DNA of 19,334 nucleotides, taken from the NCBI GenBank assembly GCA_964551305.1, contig CAZKBT010000059.1:1-19334 (forward strand). Direction: 5' to 3'. The position numbers were made by a program, and so were the translations under genes. The stretch's first letter is position 1. Every line of letters starts with the position of its first letter. Of this stretch, positions 1 to 6,795 are shown in pieces. The stretch is from JBAZDC01 sp041654595. GTDB lineage: Bacteria; Pseudomonadota; Gammaproteobacteria; Burkholderiales; Burkholderiaceae_B. The notes beneath the pieces are model-generated. The model was not told where the DNA came from and did not search any database. It saw nothing but the letters and a program-made list of their open reading frames with translations.

Positions 1-53
1 AACGGTGCTCCCCCGGTCTTTCGATTGCTCGGCGCCATGCGGCGCATCCCGGC

Positions 54-82
54 AGAGTAGGCCCAGGCCCGGCGTATGTCAA
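54..82 (-). promoter_or_regulatory. Candidate sigma70 promoter reading left out of the window
   Basis: On the minus strand a perfect -35 hexamer TTGACA (77-82) is followed, after exactly 17 bases, by TACTCT (54-59), which matches the -10 consensus at three of six positions. It would start transcription near position 47 towards a gene beyond the left edge. The consensus -35 and ideal spacer support it; the poor -10 keeps confidence low. No gene can be recognised in the remaining bases. Confidence 0.4.
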
Positions 83-119
83 TGCGGTTAATCCCGCTCG
101 CATCCCCGGGCCGCGCGCC

Positions 120-148
120 GCGGCGTCGGGCATCGCGCCGAACGCCGC
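120..148 (-). terminator. GC-rich hairpin just past the phoU stop, possible terminator
   Basis: A ten-base arm (120-129) pairs with 138-148, with one bulged base (142) and an eight-base loop (130-137). It begins about 12 bases after the phoU stop codon on the minus strand. No T-tract follows, so it is not a classic intrinsic terminator. Its position between the phoU end and the leftward promoter fits transcription termination or mRNA 3'-end protection. Confidence 0.4.
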
Positions 149-160
149 GCCGTCAAGGCG

Positions 161-892
161 TCAACGCTCGAACTCATCGGGATTGAGCAGGGTTTCGCCG
201 CGGGCCGTGCGTTCGGAGTTCTTCAGGCCCGTGTGGCGCACGTCGTCGCCCAGCACCATGTAGATCACGCGCTCTGCCATGTTCTTGGCGTGATCGCCGA
301 TGCGCTCGAGCGCGCGCGCGATGAAGATCAAGTCGATGGAGCGGGAAATGGTGCGCGGATCTTCGATCATGTAGGTAATGATATGGCGCAAGGAACCTTT
401 CCATTCCTTGTCCACTTCCTTGTCCTGGCGGATGACGCTGGCGGCATGCATGGCATCCTGGCGGGCGAACGAATCCAGCGCCTGGGCGATCATCCCGGTG
501 ACGAAAGTCGCCATGTGGCGCAATTCGACGACGGGCTCGTAGCCGGACTGCGCCTCATGCAGGCGACGCGCCATCTTGGCGATCTTGACGGCTTCGTCGC
601 CGCAGCGCTCCATGTCGGTCAGCATCTTGGAGATGGACAGCAGCATGCGCAGGTCGATCGCGGTGGGTTGGTTGCGCGCGATCAGCAGGCCGATGCGCTC
701 GTCGATGTCGACTTCCAGCCGGTTCACCTCGCGCTCGCGCTCGCGCACCTGCTCGATCAGCGACATATCGCCGCTGGCCAGGGCCTCCATGCTGTCCTTG
801 ACCATGGACTCGACCAGCCCCCCCATCTGCAGGAACAAAGAACGGGTGCTTTCGAGGTCAGTATGAAACTGCTTATTGGTATGCTCGGACAT
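161..892 (-). CDS. phoU: Phosphate-specific transport system accessory protein PhoU
   Basis: A cytoplasmic negative regulator that, in the known family, links the PstSCAB phosphate transporter to the PhoR sensor kinase and keeps the Pho regulon off when phosphate is plentiful. The 243-residue product is the usual length (E. coli about 241). It shows the two all-helical PhoU halves, each with the metal-binding signature: ERCGDEAVKI at 95-104 and ERIGDHAKNM at 196-205. The ATG at 892 is preceded by AGGT five bases upstream. It stands 118 bp after rpiA on the same strand, and no pst gene is visible nearby. A PhoB-box-like repeat at 990-1010 suggests phosphate control from its own promoter. A leftward promoter beyond it suggests the next gene is separate. 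Identification is secure; the regulation is inferred. Confidence 0.96.
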   Translation of the reverse strand: MSEHTNKQFHTDLESTRSLFLQMGGLVESMVKDSMEALASGDMSLIEQVREREREVNRLEVDIDERIGLLIARNQPTAIDLRMLLSISKMLTDMERCGDEAVKIAKMARRLHEAQSGYEPVVELRHMATFVTGMIAQALDSFARQDAMHAASVIRQDKEVDKEWKGSLRHIITYMIEDPRTISRSIDLIFIARALERIGDHAKNMAERVIYMVLGDDVRHTGLKNSERTARGETLLNPDEFER

Positions 893-989
893 ATATACCT
901 ACGATCAGTGCGGATACAGGAAGCCTTGGGCCAAGCCATGAAATCGTGCTCGGACCCGCGCTCGATGGAACATGGCAAGCTTACAGGAT

Positions 990-1010
990 AATTATGACGC
1001 AATTATGACG
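990..1010 (-). promoter_or_regulatory. Pho box (PhoB-binding direct repeat) upstream of phoU
   Basis: On the minus strand the ten-base word CGTCATAATT occurs twice in succession (1010-1001 and 999-990) with an 11-base period. This is the geometry of a Pho box, in which CTGTCAT units are separated by four AT-rich bases. Each 11-mer matches CTGTCATAAAT at eight of eleven positions, including the core GTCATAA. The repeat starts directly after the rpiA stop and lies about 98 bp upstream of the phoU start. A possible -10 (CATGTT, 974-969) lies some 15 bases beyond. Binding by PhoB is inferred from the pattern. Confidence 0.7.
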
Positions 1011-1685
1011 TTATTTTTCCAGCCGCCGCACGCCCTGCTGGGTGGACATCAGCACGACGCTCGCGCCTTGAATGGCGAACAAGCCGCAGCATACTACGCC
1101 GGGAATATCGTTGATCAGCGACTCCATCGCGGCGGGATCCTCGATGGCCAGGCCGGCCACGTCGAGAATCTGGCAGCCGTTGTCGGTGGTGTAGCCCTCG
1201 CGCAGCGCGGGCCTGCCGCCGAGCCGGGACAAGCGCCTCGCGACAGCGGCGCGCGCCATGGGGATGACTTCGACCGGCAAGGGAAAGGCGCCCAGGGTCC
1301 GGACCTGCTTGGACTCGTCCACGATGCACACGAAGCGCTGAGCGACGGAGGCCACGATTTTTTCCCGCGTCAGCGCTCCTCCGCCGCCTTTGAGCATGTT
1401 CAACCCGGCATCGACCTCGTCCGCGCCGTCCACGTAAAGCGGCATGGCATCGACGTCATTCAGGTCCAGGACCGCGATGCCTTTTTCCTTCATGCGCGCC
1501 GAGCTGCGCTCGGAGCTGGAAACCGCGCCGCGAAAACGGTCTTTGTATCGCGCCAGCACGTCGATGAAGCAATCCACCGTCGAGCCCGTGCCCACGCCCA
1601 GCACGCTGTCGGGCCGCAACTCGGGCAGCACGTAGTCCAACGCGGCGCGGGCGACGTTCTGCTTCAGTTCCTGCTGGGTCAACAT
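1011..1685 (-). CDS. rpiA: Ribose-5-phosphate isomerase A
   Basis: Interconverts ribose 5-phosphate and ribulose 5-phosphate in the non-oxidative pentose phosphate pathway, in the cytoplasm. The 224-residue protein has the hallmarks of RpiA: the phosphate-binding GTGSTV at 32-37, YVDGADEVD at 84-92 (catalytic aspartates 86 and 89) and the K-G-G-G-G-A-L-T-R-E-K loop at 99-109 with the catalytic base Glu108. The ATG at 1685 has an ideal AAGGAG six bases upstream. Only 12 bases separate it from the yffB-like stop, and the Shine-Dalgarno fills that gap, so rpiA is probably the last gene of the potFGHI-yffB transcript. The Pho-box-like repeat lies immediately after its stop. Confidence 0.97.
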   Translation of the reverse strand: MLTQQELKQNVARAALDYVLPELRPDSVLGVGTGSTVDCFIDVLARYKDRFRGAVSSSERSSARMKEKGIAVLDLNDVDAMPLYVDGADEVDAGLNMLKGGGGALTREKIVASVAQRFVCIVDESKQVRTLGAFPLPVEVIPMARAAVARRLSRLGGRPALREGYTTDNGCQILDVAGLAIEDPAAMESLINDIPGVVCCGLFAIQGASVVLMSTQQGVRRLEK

Positions 1686-1697
1686 AAAGGGCTCCTT

Positions 1698-2054
1698 TCA
1701 AGCCAAAAATTCAAGGTATTTCTTTTCGGAAAAACCGGCGATGACGCGGCCGTCGGGGCGCAGCAGCACGGGCCTGCGCACCAGCGCCGGAAACTGCGCG
1801 ATCAGATCCAGCCATTGCCGCGCCGTGTCGGGCGACTTGCGCTCCTGCGGCAGATTGCGCCAGGTCATGGAGGCCCGATTGACCAGTTTTTCCCAGCCGC
1901 CCAGCTGATCGGCCCATTGTTCGAGCACGGCGGGATCGATCGGGTTGGCGCGGTAGTCGACCAAGGAGGCGTCATGGCCGTTCTGCGTCAGCCAGCCCAG
2001 GGCCTTGACGCAGGTGCTGCAATTTTTCAGGCCGTAAAGGGTCAATGTCGTCAT
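1698..2054 (-). CDS. ArsC/Spx-family thioredoxin-fold protein, YffB type
   Basis: A 118-residue protein of the arsenate-reductase-like (ArsC/Spx/YffB) family. It starts with the beta-strand and N-terminal Cys motif MTTLTLYGLKNCSTC, with Cys12 and Cys15 forming a CxxC. The family's Arg-Pro is at 94-95 (RRPVLL) and the C-terminal GFSEKKYLEFL is typical of YffB. Length and pattern fit YffB better than true ArsC (about 140 residues, different Arg triad). The function of YffB is poorly known; glutathione-dependent thiol reduction has been suggested, and arsenate reduction should not be assumed. The ATG overlaps the potI stop by four bases (ATGA), implying translational coupling; AGGAG lies rather far upstream. 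The frame reads open much further upstream, but that part is a shadow of potI. Confidence 0.88.
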   Translation of the reverse strand: MTTLTLYGLKNCSTCVKALGWLTQNGHDASLVDYRANPIDPAVLEQWADQLGGWEKLVNRASMTWRNLPQERKSPDTARQWLDLIAQFPALVRRPVLLRPDGRVIAGFSEKKYLEFLA

Positions 2055-2881
2055 GATGCGGAGGCTCCTGTCTTTGATCCAAGGGACGGCTTGCGCCATT
2101 GCATGCGATTGGCGACCAATACCAGAATGCCGACAATCAGAATGAACAAGGTGGCCAGCGCATTGATTTCCGGTTTCAACCCCAGGCGCACTCGGGAAAA
2201 GACTTCGAGCGGCAAGGTCGTGTAGCCTGGTCCGGACAGAAACGAAGCCACCACGACGTCGTCCAGCGACAAGGTGAATGCCAGCAGCCAGGCAGCCAAC
2301 AAGGCCGGCGCGATCAAGGGCAGCGTAATCTTGAAGAACACGGTCAGCGGCGTCGCGCCCAGATCCAGCGCCGCCTCTTCGAGCGATCTGTCCAGGTCGC
2401 GGATGCGCGACTGGATGATGATGGCCACGTAGGCCATGCACAAGGTGACGTGGCCGACCCAGATCGTGAAGATGCCGTTGCCGGAAGGCCAGCCGAACAA
2501 TTCGCCCAGCTCGACGAACATCAGCAGCAGCGAGATGCCCAGGACGACTTCCGGAATCACCAGAGGCGCGCTGAGCATGCCGATGTACAGCACGAATCCC
2601 CGGAACCGCCCCATCCTGACCAGCACGTAGCCGGCCCAGGTGCCGACGACGACGGCGGCCGTCGCGGTCAATGCCGCGATCAGCAGGGACAGGCGCGCGG
2701 CGGCCAGCAATTCCTTGTCGGCGAACAGCTCGGCATACCACCTGAGGGAGAAGCCCGACCACGAGGTCATGATGGCCGAATCATTGAAGGAAAAAGCCAT
2801 CAGGCACAGGATGGGCACGTACAGGAAGGCGTAGCCTATCGTCAGCGCGGCGGCGCGCAGCGCGCGGCTGGACTTAACCAT
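2051..2881 (-). CDS. potI: Polyamine ABC transporter permease PotI
   Basis: Inner-membrane permease of a putrescine-type polyamine importer, pairing with PotH to form the channel. The 276-residue protein (E. coli PotI about 281) has about six membrane spans; the first is at roughly 10-31. The cytoplasmic coupling EAA loop is at 168-188 (EEAALDLGATPLT followed by VFFKITLP), which docks on the PotG ATPase. SLDDVVVASFLSGPG at 205-219 is typical of PotC/PotI. Its start overlaps the potH stop by eight bases, and its stop overlaps the start of the yffB-like gene by four. It is the fourth gene of potFGHI. Orthology to PotI rather than PotC rests on gene order and its pairing with PotF. Confidence 0.93.
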   Translation of the reverse strand: MVKSSRALRAAALTIGYAFLYVPILCLMAFSFNDSAIMTSWSGFSLRWYAELFADKELLAAARLSLLIAALTATAAVVVGTWAGYVLVRMGRFRGFVLYIGMLSAPLVIPEVVLGISLLLMFVELGELFGWPSGNGIFTIWVGHVTLCMAYVAIIIQSRIRDLDRSLEEAALDLGATPLTVFFKITLPLIAPALLAAWLLAFTLSLDDVVVASFLSGPGYTTLPLEVFSRVRLGLKPEINALATLFILIVGILVLVANRMQWRKPSLGSKTGASAS

Positions 2882-3800
2882 GGGTCCGCCCCCGCTTGAG
2901 CAGGCCGAACTGCTTGGCCTGGTTGTACTGGAAAACCATGAGGGGAACGATCAGCAGCAGGACCATGATGCAGGTCACGGCCGCCGCCATCGGCCAGTCG
3001 GCATTGCCGAAGAATTCGGTCCACATGACGCGGCCCATCATCAAGGTATTCGCTCCGCCCAGCATTTCCGGAATGACGTATTCGCCGACCGCGGGAATGA
3101 ACACCAGCATGGCGCCCGCGATGACGCCCGGCATGCTCAACGGCAGCGTGACGTGCAGAAAAGCCCGCCACGGACGCGCGCCCAGATCGTAGGCGGCCTG
3201 CAGCAAGCGGTCGTCGAGCTTGACCAGGTTGGCATACAGGGGCAGGATGAAAAACGGCAGATACGCATAGACCAGGCCGATGTAGACCGCGAGATCGGTG
3301 CGATAGATTTCCAGGGGCGCGTCGATCACGCCCAGCCATAGCAAGAAGCTGTTGAGCAGGCCGTCGTTGCGCAGGATTCCCACCCAGGCGTAGACGCGCA
3401 ACAGCAACGAGGTCCAGAACGGCAGGATCACGGCAAGCAGCAGGATGTTGCGCACCGAAGGACGAGAGCGCGCAATGTAATAGGCCATGGGATAGCCGAT
3501 CAAAATGCAGCACAACGTCGTCAGCAGCGCCATCTTGACCGAATTCAGGTAGGTGCTGATATAAAGATTGTCGGTGAACAGCAAGGCGTAGCCGCGCAGG
3601 TTCAGCACCAGGCTGAGCGTCTGCTCCTCGATTTCCACCAAGGGCGTATAGGGCGGCACGCCGAATTCCAGGTCCGCGAAGCTGATCTTGAGCACCAGCA
3701 GGAACGGGATAAGCAGGAACAGCGTCATCCATGCGAACGGCGGCAGGATGGCCAGCGAGCGCGACGTGGGCAGCAATCGGCGCCAGGATGCGGGCTTCAT
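2874..3800 (-). CDS. potH: Polyamine ABC transporter permease PotH
   Basis: Inner-membrane permease partner of PotI. The start is the ATG at 3800, overlapping the potG stop as ATGA, giving 308 residues (E. coli PotH about 317). The frame stays open upstream, but that part is a shadow of potG. The first span is at about 18-38. A periplasmic segment around 41-80 is typical of PotB/PotH. The EAA loop is at 201-220 (QAAYDLGARPWRAFLHVTLP), followed by the conserved FIPAVGEYVIPEMLGG at 234-249, a signature of the PotB/PotH branch. Eight bases of overlap with potI support tight cotranslation. The C-terminal tail is basic and cytoplasmic. Confidence 0.94.
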   Translation of the reverse strand: MKPASWRRLLPTSRSLAILPPFAWMTLFLLIPFLLVLKISFADLEFGVPPYTPLVEIEEQTLSLVLNLRGYALLFTDNLYISTYLNSVKMALLTTLCCILIGYPMAYYIARSRPSVRNILLLAVILPFWTSLLLRVYAWVGILRNDGLLNSFLLWLGVIDAPLEIYRTDLAVYIGLVYAYLPFFILPLYANLVKLDDRLLQAAYDLGARPWRAFLHVTLPLSMPGVIAGAMLVFIPAVGEYVIPEMLGGANTLMMGRVMWTEFFGNADWPMAAAVTCIMVLLLIVPLMVFQYNQAKQFGLLKRGRTHG

Positions 3801-4927
3801 GACGGCAACACGGTCGCGCTGTCGTCGGACCAGGAAAGAAAGACTTCGTCGTCGATGCCGGCGGCATCGGCCTGCGCCAGCGCCAAGCTGGGCACGGTCG
3901 CCTCGACCATCATGCCGCTGTCCAGGCGGACCTGATAGCGGGCGTAGCTGCCCATCCAGGCGACGTGGCCGACCATGCCGTGCGCCCAATTGGTTTCGTC
4001 GGCGGGCATTTCGCGCAGGACGCGGATATGCTCCGGACGGATGGACACGTGCACTTCCATGCCCAGCGGTTCGCTGACGCCGTGGCTGACGTACAGCGGA
4101 CGCGTCAAGTCCGGGCTTTCGATCTGGACGTGGTCGGGCTCGTCGACCACGATGGTGCCGGTGAACAGATTGGTGGAGCCGATGAAGCCGGCCACGAAGC
4201 GCGAATTGGGAAAGGTATAGACGTCGTGCGGCGTGCCGCACTGAACGATCTGCCCTTCCGACATGACGGCCAGGCGATCGGCCATGGTCATGGCTTCTTC
4301 CTGGTCGTGCGTGACCATGATGCAGGTCACCCCGACCTGGTCCAGGATCTTGATCAGCTCGAGCTGGGTTTTCTGCCGGATCTGCTTGTCCAGCGCGGAC
4401 ATGGGCTCGTCGAGCAACAGCAGCTTGGGACGCTTGACCAGGCTGCGCGCCAGGGCCACGCGCTGCTGCTGCCCGCCCGACATCTGATGGGGCTTGCGCC
4501 GGGCGAACCCCGCCATCTGAACCAGATCCAGCGCCTCGAACACGCGTTCCTGGATTTCGTTCTTCGCCACGCCTTCCTGCTTCAAGCCGAAGGCGACGTT
4601 GGCCTCGACAGTCATGTGCGGAAACAAGGCGTAGGACTGGAACATCATGTTGACCGGACGGCGGTACGGCGGCAGCTGGGTGATGTCTTCGTTATCCAGG
4701 TAGATGCGGCCCGAGGTCGCTTCCTCGAATCCGGCCAGCATGCGCAGCAACGTGGACTTGCCGCTGCCCGAGCTGCCCAGCAAGGCGAAGATTTCACCTC
4801 GGCGCACCGTCAGGCTGAGCGACTGGACCGCGACCGTGTCGTCATAGATCTTGACGAGCTCTTCCACGCGGACGAACTCGTCGGCATCCCCGGACCAGGA
4901 TGGGGCGAAGGCGCGGCTGTCTTGCAT
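3797..4927 (-). CDS. potG: Polyamine ABC transporter ATP-binding protein PotG
   Basis: Cytoplasmic ATPase that powers the PotHI channel. From the ATG at 4927 it is 376 residues, almost exactly the E. coli PotG length. Visible motifs are Walker A GSSGSGKST (51-59), Q-loop Gln97 in MMFQSYALFPHMTV, signature MSGGQQQR (149-156, Met in place of the usual Leu), Walker B LLLLDEP (169-175), D-loop SALD (177-180) and H-loop His207. The last 80 residues form a TOBE domain. A TTG at 4960 would lengthen it but has no ribosome-binding site and overlaps potF by 28 bases, so the ATG five bases after the potF stop is preferred. It overlaps potH by four bases. Confidence 0.95.
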   Translation of the reverse strand: MQDSRAFAPSWSGDADEFVRVEELVKIYDDTVAVQSLSLTVRRGEIFALLGSSGSGKSTLLRMLAGFEEATSGRIYLDNEDITQLPPYRRPVNMMFQSYALFPHMTVEANVAFGLKQEGVAKNEIQERVFEALDLVQMAGFARRKPHQMSGGQQQRVALARSLVKRPKLLLLDEPMSALDKQIRQKTQLELIKILDQVGVTCIMVTHDQEEAMTMADRLAVMSEGQIVQCGTPHDVYTFPNSRFVAGFIGSTNLFTGTIVVDEPDHVQIESPDLTRPLYVSHGVSEPLGMEVHVSIRPEHIRVLREMPADETNWAHGMVGHVAWMGSYARYQVRLDSGMMVEATVPSLALAQADAAGIDDEVFLSWSDDSATVLPS

Positions 4928-4932
4928 GGTGC

Positions 4933-6033
4933 CTAGCGCCCGGCCTTCAGCTCGGACCAAAGGCGGTTCTGAGCGCGTTGCAGGGCCAGCGATTGGGGTT
5001 TGATGACGTACAAGGTCTTGGCCACCTCCGGCCCGGGATAGATCATGGGGTTGTCCGCCACCTCTTTGATGACGTGTTCCCGCGCCGTTTTATTGGCGTT
5101 CGGATAGAACATCGTATTGGTGATGGCGGCATGTACCTCGGGCGTTTCGATGTAATTGATGAAAGCGTGCGCCGCGTCGACGTTGGCCGCGTCCTTCGGA
5201 ATGGCCATGGTGTCGAACCAGACGGGCGCGCCGCCGTCCGGAATGTAATAGTCGATCTCATAGGACTTGCCGGCTTCCTTGGCGCGATGGCGGGAAATCA
5301 TCACGTCGCCCGAAAAGCCGTAGACCATGCACAAGTCGCCCGCGGCCAACTCGTCGATGTAGCCCGAGGAGCTGAACTGCCTGACATAGGGACGTATGGT
5401 CTTCAGCAGCTGATACGCCTCTTTGTAGTCGGCCTCGACGGCGCTGTTGGGGTCCTTGCCCATGTATTTCAGGACGGCGGGAAACACCTGGGCGGCTTCG
5501 TCCAGGATGGAAATGCCGCAGCCGCGCAGCTTCTCGGCGTTCTCGGGCTTGAACAGCATGTCCCAGCTGTTCAGCGGGGCGTCGGGCCCGAGGATCTCGC
5601 GCACCTTGGTGACGTTGTAGCCCAGGCCGTTGGTGCCGTAGCCCCAGGGCACCAGATACTGGTTGCCGGGATCGACTTCGGCCACGATCTCCATGATGGC
5701 CGGATCCAGGTGCCGCCAATTGGGGATCTTGCTTTTGTCCAGTTTCTGGAACAGGCCGCGCTCGAGCTGCCGCGCCGCGTAGTGCGTGGAAGGCACGACC
5801 ACGTCGTAGCCGGATTTGCCGGTCAGCAGCTTGGCCTGCAAGGTGTCGTTGCTGTCGTAGACGTCGTAGCGCGCCTTGATGCCCGTGGTCCGCTCGAAGC
5901 CCGGCAAGGTGTCGGGCGCCGTGTATTCCGCCCAGTTATAGACATTGACGACCGCGTTCTGCGCCGAGGCCGGCAACATGGCCGCAGCCAGCGCGACGCC
6001 CGCCAAACAATGCTGCACTACGCGAAGTTTCAT
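4933..6033 (-). CDS. potF: Periplasmic polyamine-binding protein PotF
   Basis: Periplasmic receptor delivering polyamines (putrescine in E. coli) to PotGHI. The 366-residue precursor has a clear Sec signal: basic start, hydrophobic LAGVALAAAML and a cleavage site after ASA (about residue 24). The mature protein begins with VVNVYNWAEY, the family's ligand-binding start. PNWRHLDP, YGTNGLGYNV, CGISILDEA, GYIDELAAGDLCMVYGFSGDV and WFDTMAIP all match PotF/PotD landmarks. GGGAG lies about seven bases before the ATG. Compared with remembered E. coli PotF, several pocket positions differ (the SD after YNW is AE, and the E185 equivalent appears to be Gln182), so the preferred polyamine could differ. 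It opens potFGHI, 57 bp after kdkA. Confidence 0.94.
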   Translation of the reverse strand: MKLRVVQHCLAGVALAAAMLPASAQNAVVNVYNWAEYTAPDTLPGFERTTGIKARYDVYDSNDTLQAKLLTGKSGYDVVVPSTHYAARQLERGLFQKLDKSKIPNWRHLDPAIMEIVAEVDPGNQYLVPWGYGTNGLGYNVTKVREILGPDAPLNSWDMLFKPENAEKLRGCGISILDEAAQVFPAVLKYMGKDPNSAVEADYKEAYQLLKTIRPYVRQFSSSGYIDELAAGDLCMVYGFSGDVMISRHRAKEAGKSYEIDYYIPDGGAPVWFDTMAIPKDAANVDAAHAFINYIETPEVHAAITNTMFYPNANKTAREHVIKEVADNPMIYPGPEVAKTLYVIKPQSLALQRAQNRLWSELKAGR

Positions 6034-6090
6034 TCAGAGCTCCCACGAACGGAATTTGCCAAAGAAATGGCGATGATAATAGGTTAACGG

Positions 6091-6795
6091 CTAGAGGGGG
6101 GACCTCAGGCGGCTGATCCGCGCGTAGGCGTGCTCGAGCCCTTCCCACCACGCGACCCCCGGCGCGCCGGCAATTTTAATCAAAGAACGCCGCAAGCGGC
6201 GCAAATTGGCCTCGCGCCGTTCGATCGACAAGTTCCGGCGCCGCCCCTTGTCGAAATCGATGAGCCAGACGCGATCCTGCTCGTCGAACAAAATATTGTA
6301 GGCATTCAGGTCCGCGTGCCAGACGTCCTGCTGGTGCATGTCGAAGATGGCCTGGGCCACGGCTTCGTGATGGCCTTCTTCGAACTTCAGCGCCAACGGC
6401 ACGGCGCCCGGAATGCGCCGCGTGAGAATGGCCGCCCGATAGAACAGGCCGTGACGGCTATACATGGCCGCGATCGGCGCCGGCACCCGCACGCCTCGTT
6501 TGCGCAACAAATGCAGCAGGTCGAATTCGGCGAACGAGCGCGTGCCGCCCTTGCCCGTCCATACGTATTGGTCCCGGGAAAGCCGCGCCACGAGGCCGCC
6601 GCGACGATAGCGGCGCAATACGGCCTGGCCGAAGTCGCCCTGAACGAACCAGGCCGCCTGCCTGCCGCCTTCGGCGACCGGCTCGGTCCGCATGCCCGGC
6701 GCCTGCGGATCGAACAAGGACAGATCGGCTCGCGGCGCCAGCGACTGGTCGACGCGCAGCACGCTCTGCCCCACCACGATGTCACGTATCGTCAT
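6091..6795 (-). CDS. kdkA: 3-deoxy-D-manno-octulosonic acid (Kdo) kinase
   Basis: An LPS-kinase-fold enzyme (InaA/WaaP/KdkA group) expected to phosphorylate the 4-position of the single Kdo of Kdo-lipid IVA at the inner face of the cytoplasmic membrane. That step is known from Haemophilus and Bordetella, whose core has one phosphorylated Kdo. The 234-residue protein has the kinase catalytic loop HADLNAYNILF (160-170, Asp162 and Asn167) and the metal-binding IDFDKG (179-184, Asp180). YRRGGLVARLSRDQYVW (63-79) is a family signature of KdkA. The ATG at 6795 overlaps the permease stop as ATGA, so the two are coupled. The ORF extends upstream only as a shadow of the permease. Assignment as KdkA over a WaaP-type heptose kinase rests on length and the SRDQYVW region. 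Confidence 0.88.
   Translation of the reverse strand: MTIRDIVVGQSVLRVDQSLAPRADLSLFDPQAPGMRTEPVAEGGRQAAWFVQGDFGQAVLRRYRRGGLVARLSRDQYVWTGKGGTRSFAEFDLLHLLRKRGVRVPAPIAAMYSRHGLFYRAAILTRRIPGAVPLALKFEEGHHEAVAQAIFDMHQQDVWHADLNAYNILFDEQDRVWLIDFDKGRRRNLSIERREANLRRLRRSLIKIAGAPGVAWWEGLEHAYARISRLRSPL

Noticed and set aside
917..945. CTTGG/CCAAG symmetry in the phoU upstream region
   Set aside because: The centre is a single base, so no hairpin can form, and there is no second sign of an operator.
972..2225. Plus-strand 417-codon frame across rpiA, the YffB-like gene and the end of potI
   Set aside because: It runs antisense to three well-supported genes and has the same His/Gln/Arg-rich shadow composition.
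4928..4960. TTG start giving a longer PotG
   Set aside because: No ribosome-binding site, 28-base overlap with potF, and the ATG at 4927 gives the family length.
6050..6085. Four-pair hairpin GCCA/TGGC between kdkA and potF
   Set aside because: Too short to be a terminator and no T-tract follows, so it is no evidence for separating the two genes.
4900..6087. Plus-strand 395-codon frame opposite potF
   Set aside because: Antisense shadow; potF on the other strand has a signal peptide and family landmarks.
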